Positions 34,221 to 36,730 of a DNA stretch of 36,730 nt are shown piece by piece. This DNA is from JAIBJN01 sp963748205 (GTDB lineage: Bacteria; Actinomycetota; Thermoleophilia; Gaiellales; Gaiellaceae): assembly GCA_963748205.1 (NCBI GenBank), contig CAVVIB010000001.1, positions 1 to 36,730 on the forward strand, read 5' to 3'. Positions within the stretch are counted from its first letter, which is position 1, and each line of letters starts with the position of its first letter. A program made the translations under genes and the position numbers. Under the pieces are notes generated by a model. It ran no database searches. It saw nothing but the letters and a program-made list of their open reading frames with translations, and was not told where the DNA came from.

Positions 34221-34637
34221 ATGGGCTACGCCTACGGCGCGATCGACGACTTCGGCTCCGGGGTCTTCCGGAAGGTCCGGCGTGCGCTCAACGTGACGGC
34301 GTTCGGCGTCAACGCCATGGTGCTCCCGCCGGGGACGGGCTGGTTCGAGCACTTCCACGACGAGCAGGACGAGCTCTACTTCGTGCACCGCGGGCGCGCG
34401 GCGTTCGACGTCGAGGGAGAGCGTTTCGAGCTCGTCCCGGGCGGGGTCTGCCACGTCGAGTCGACGACCCCCCGCAGGTTCTGGAACCCGGGGGAGGAAA
34501 CGCTCGTGCTCCTGGTCGTGGGCGGCAAGGGCGGCTACGTCGGCCGCGACGGCCACATGGTCGACGCTGCGGACGAGGAGCGGCGCCGCGCCTTCAGCGC
34601 CGGCGAAGAAGCGGTCATCCGGCGCCTCCCCGAGTGA
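34221..34637 (+). CDS. Cupin-domain protein
   Basis: 138 aa single cupin barrel. Metal ligands H44, H46, E51 and H78 are in place (HFHDEQDEL and GGVCHVES), so a metal-dependent enzyme or sugar-binding protein is likely. The reaction is not evident. Its TGA overlaps GTG 34634 of the phosphatase gene, implying coupling. Confidence 0.88.
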   Translation: MGYAYGAIDDFGSGVFRKVRRALNVTAFGVNAMVLPPGTGWFEHFHDEQDELYFVHRGRAAFDVEGERFELVPGGVCHVESTTPRRFWNPGEETLVLLVVGGKGGYVGRDGHMVDAADEERRRAFSAGEEAVIRRLPE

Positions 34638-35215
34638 CGACCGTCCACCTCGCGCGCCACGGCGAGAGCGACTGGAACGCCGCGGGCCGCTGGCAGGGCC
34701 ACGCCGACCGGCCGTTGACGGAGCTCGGCCGACGCCAGGCCGCGGAGCTCGCCGAGCGCCTCGCAGCCGTGCGGCTCGACGCCGTCTACTCGTCCGATCT
34801 TCGGCGCGCGCGCGAGACGGCGGAGCCCGTCGCGGAGCGCCACGGACTCGAGGTGAGGGCGTTGCCCGCCCTGCGGGAGGTCGACGTCGGCGCCTGGTCC
34901 GGTCTCAGCCGGCCGGAGGTCGAGCGGCGCTTCCCCGAGGCGTTCGCCCGCTGGCGCGGCGGCGGCCAAGGGTGGGAGGACGGCGAGACGTACGAGGAGA
35001 TGACCGAGCGCGTCGTCGGCGCCGTGCTCGAGATCGCAGCCGCGCACCCGGACGGTGAAATTCTCGTCGTCGCCCACGGCGGGCCGATCCGGGCGCTCCA
35101 CGCGGTCGCGCTCGGGCTCGAGGTCTCCGAGCACCGGCGGCTGAAGCCGGTCGCGGTGAACGCGAAGCTCTCGCGCCTCACGATCGAGGACGGCCGGCTG
35201 GCCGTCGAGCGCTAG
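34634..35215 (+). CDS. Histidine phosphatase (phosphoglycerate-mutase-like) family protein
   Basis: 193 aa. The catalytic motif ARHGESDWN near the N-terminus and the distal VAHGGPIRAL are conserved, with the YSSDLRRARETAEP and EVDVGAWSGL segments of the PhoE/CobC branch. It hydrolyses a phosphomonoester; the substrate is unknown. GTG 34634 overlaps the cupin stop. Confidence 0.9.
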   Translation: MTTVHLARHGESDWNAAGRWQGHADRPLTELGRRQAAELAERLAAVRLDAVYSSDLRRARETAEPVAERHGLEVRALPALREVDVGAWSGLSRPEVERRFPEAFARWRGGGQGWEDGETYEEMTERVVGAVLEIAAAHPDGEILVVAHGGPIRALHAVALGLEVSEHRRLKPVAVNAKLSRLTIEDGRLAVER

Positions 35216-35281
35216 AGCGCCGCCGGCCGCACAGCGACACTCTCCCCAGTTCCTCCCCGAAGACGCGCAAGTCCACGCACG

Positions 35282-35287
35282 TACACT
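35282..35287 (+). promoter_or_regulatory. -10 box (TACACT), leaderless promoter
   Basis: TACACT ends 6 bases before GTG 35294, in a 78-base intergenic region. Confidence 0.45.
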
Positions 35288-35293
35288 GAGCCC

Positions 35294-35536
35294 GTGGAGG
35301 ACTACACCAACAAGTACAAGGGCGAGCAGGTCGAGCTCGAGCTCTTCGGCGGCGAGTACCAGGAGGGCACGCTGACCGCCTACTGCGGCGTCGAGGGAGT
35401 CCCCCACGTCGAGCTCAACGGGCACATTCTCATCCCTCTGCAGAACATCGCCTCGCTCCACTGCTCGAGCCGGTGTGACGCTCCCGAGCCCGACTGGCCG
35501 CCCCGCGGCCTGGCCGAGAGCGAAGGGGACACGTAG
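35294..35536 (+). CDS. Small unknown protein with Sm/SH3-barrel-like strand pattern
   Basis: 80 aa from GTG 35294. The first 55 residues alternate short beta strands (EQVELELFGGE, EGTLTAYCG, PHVELNG, ILIPLQNIASL) in a pattern reminiscent of LSm or SH3-like barrels; the rest is polar and probably disordered. No family is recognised. It ends 11 bases before the M48 protease start, so the two are likely co-transcribed. Confidence 0.6.
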   Translation: MEDYTNKYKGEQVELELFGGEYQEGTLTAYCGVEGVPHVELNGHILIPLQNIASLHCSSRCDAPEPDWPPRGLAESEGDT

Positions 35537-35547
35537 GCCGCGGCGTC

Positions 35548-36390
35548 GTGCGCGGCTTCGCCCTCTCGGCGCGCAACGTCGCGAAGGCGCTCCTCCTCTA
35601 CGGAGCCCTGGCCGGCGGGCTCTACGCACTCGGATGGTGGATCGGCGGCGTCCGCCTCGGCAGCGTCTTTCTCGTCGTCGGGCTGCTCATGGTCGCGACG
35701 GTCTACTGGTATGGGCCCCGCGTCATCCTCGCCTCGCTCGGCGCCCGCGAGCTGACGCTCGCCGCGGCGCCCGCGCTCCACTCCACCGCCGAGCGCCTGG
35801 CGATGGCCGCCCGCGTCGAGCGCCCCAAGCTCTACCTCATCGACGACGGGCATCCGCGCGCCCTCTCGGTCGGACGCGGCCCGAGCGCGTCAGGCATCGC
35901 GCTGACCCAGGGGCTGATCACGCTGCTCCCGCCGGCCGAGCTCGAGGGCGTGCTCGCGCACGAGCTTGCGCACGCGCGCCATCGGGATGTCCTCGTGCAG
36001 ACGCCGGTCGTCCTCATCGCCAGCTGGCTCGTCGAGGCGAGCCGGATCGGCGGGTTCCTCGAGCGGGCGCTCCTCTTCGTCCTCGGGCCCGTCGCGGCGA
36101 GCATCGTCCAGGTCTTTCTCTCGCCCAAGCGGGAGTTCGCGGCCGATCGCCGCGCGGCCGAGATCTGCGCGTCGCCCCATCCCATGGCGGACGCGCTCGT
36201 GCGCATCGAGCAGGCGATGGAGCTCGTCCGCTTCCAGGCGAGCGCGGTGACCGAGCCGCTCTACGTCGTCAACCCGTTCGAGGCGACCGGGCTGGCAGCC
36301 ATGTTCTCCACGCACCCGCCGATCGGCGAGCGGGTCGCGCGGCTGCGAGCGCTCGATCCCGAGTGGCGCGAGAAGCTGCGCGCCGCCTAG
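35548..36390 (+). CDS. M48-family membrane zinc metalloprotease (HtpX-like)
   Basis: 280 aa. Two N-terminal membrane helices (about 12-32 and 38-56), then HELAH with H138, E139 and H142, and the third ligand E196 in KREFAADRRA. Another hydrophobic pair lies about 150-192. THPPIGERVARLRAL is the typical C-terminus. It probably degrades misfolded membrane proteins. GTG 35548. The stop overlaps the convergent gene on the minus strand. Confidence 0.9.
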   Translation: MRGFALSARNVAKALLLYGALAGGLYALGWWIGGVRLGSVFLVVGLLMVATVYWYGPRVILASLGARELTLAAAPALHSTAERLAMAARVERPKLYLIDDGHPRALSVGRGPSASGIALTQGLITLLPPAELEGVLAHELAHARHRDVLVQTPVVLIASWLVEASRIGGFLERALLFVLGPVAASIVQVFLSPKREFAADRRAAEICASPHPMADALVRIEQAMELVRFQASAVTEPLYVVNPFEATGLAAMFSTHPPIGERVARLRALDPEWREKLRAA

Positions 36391-36730
36391 CGCGCCGGCT
36401 CGATCAGGTCCGCGACCGGCCCGGCCAGCTCGCCGTGCCCCTCGCACACCCGCACTCGAGCGACGATCGCGTCGCCGGGCTCGAGCGTGGCGATCCCGTT
36501 ACGGTCGAAGCCGTCGATGCGCGTCCGGGAATCCGGCACAAGCCATGTGCCATTCTCGATCCTCGTCGACCTCGACCTCGGAACGGGTGACGTCGACTCG
36601 CAAGGGGCTCGCGAATTTCACCTTTCCCTCGAGGCGAAACGCCGCGCCGCAGCCCTGCCGGTAGTCGGGCCGGTTCGACCGCCCGAACAACGCCTCGTGC
36701 AGGGGATGATCCGCGATCTCCGGAAACGTC
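36387..36730 (-). CDS. Unknown protein, 5' end outside window (one frameshift)
   Basis: Enters from the right edge with FPEIADHPLHEALFGRSNRP and continues FRLEGKVKFASPLRVDV. The frame breaks near 36561 (GAG-g-ATC); after one base is dropped it reads ENGTWLVPDSRTRIDGFDRN to a stop at 36387. The mostly beta pattern (EPGDAIVARVRVCEGH) could be an OB-type fold. No family is recognised. Its TAG overlaps the M48 stop by two bases. Confidence 0.55.

Overview
The window is a gene-dense, GC-rich stretch (about 70% GC by eye) of a bacterial chromosome, probably an actinobacterium. Gene order points that way: pdxS-pdxT-yebC-ruvC-ruvA-ruvB, dgt-dnaG, a HIT-family protein and relA are close together as in actinobacteria. 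GTG and TTG starts are frequent, and many start codons sit 6-10 bases after a TANNNT box, as in leaderless transcription. A deep-branching class such as Thermoleophilia is my inference; no rRNA is present to test it.

Layout. 1-2067 (-): sensor histidine kinase, cut by the left edge. 2207-5019 (+): corA, a HIT hydrolase and a phosphohexomutase, closed by a perfect hairpin. 5084-8210 (-): exported M14 carboxypeptidase with large C-terminal domains. 8308-9988 (+): thioesterase, GAF/fRMsr-like protein, VOC protein and a small unknown. 9999-16189 (-): membrane diguanylate cyclase, coiled-coil protein, relA/spoT and recJ. 16256-16711 (+): unknown. 16767-20420 (-): two exported proteins, an M28 peptidase and an LVIVD-repeat protein with an inserted PA-like domain. 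20542-27391 (-): ruvB, a DUF3303-like gene, ruvA, ruvC, a 73-aa unknown, yebC, pdxT, pdxS and a fused homocysteine methyltransferase/methylenetetrahydrofolate reductase, with a CAT-anticodon tRNA just upstream. 27647-29188 (+): YjbQ protein and an EamA transporter. 29205-34200 (-): rpmE, a group-2 sigma factor, a gene remnant, tRNA-Asn, dnaG, dgt and an SDR. 34221-36390 (+): cupin, histidine phosphatase, a small barrel-like protein and an M48 protease. 36387-36730 (-): unknown gene cut by the right edge.

Most of the content is housekeeping: recombination and repair (ruvABC, recJ), replication (dnaG, dgt), stringent response (relA), vitamin B6 (pdxST), methionine/folate and a ribosomal protein. 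I see no CRISPR array, insertion sequence, prophage or defence island.

Two window-wide signals stand out. First, at least eight otherwise intact genes, including ruvB and dnaG, are each broken by one extra G or C, and ruvB probably by two. In every gene whose two ends lie in the window, the length in bases is exactly one (or two) more than a multiple of three. An insertion-biased sequencing or assembly error is the simplest explanation. Second, about thirteen genes have a TANNNT box directly before the start codon and no Shine-Dalgarno, while the three exported-protein genes and rpmE have a clear Shine-Dalgarno. Also notable are a 20-base divergent promoter in which one TACGATA block can serve as the -10 box on both strands, and a SigR-like GGAAT-N18-GTT site upstream of the sigma factor-rpmE pair.
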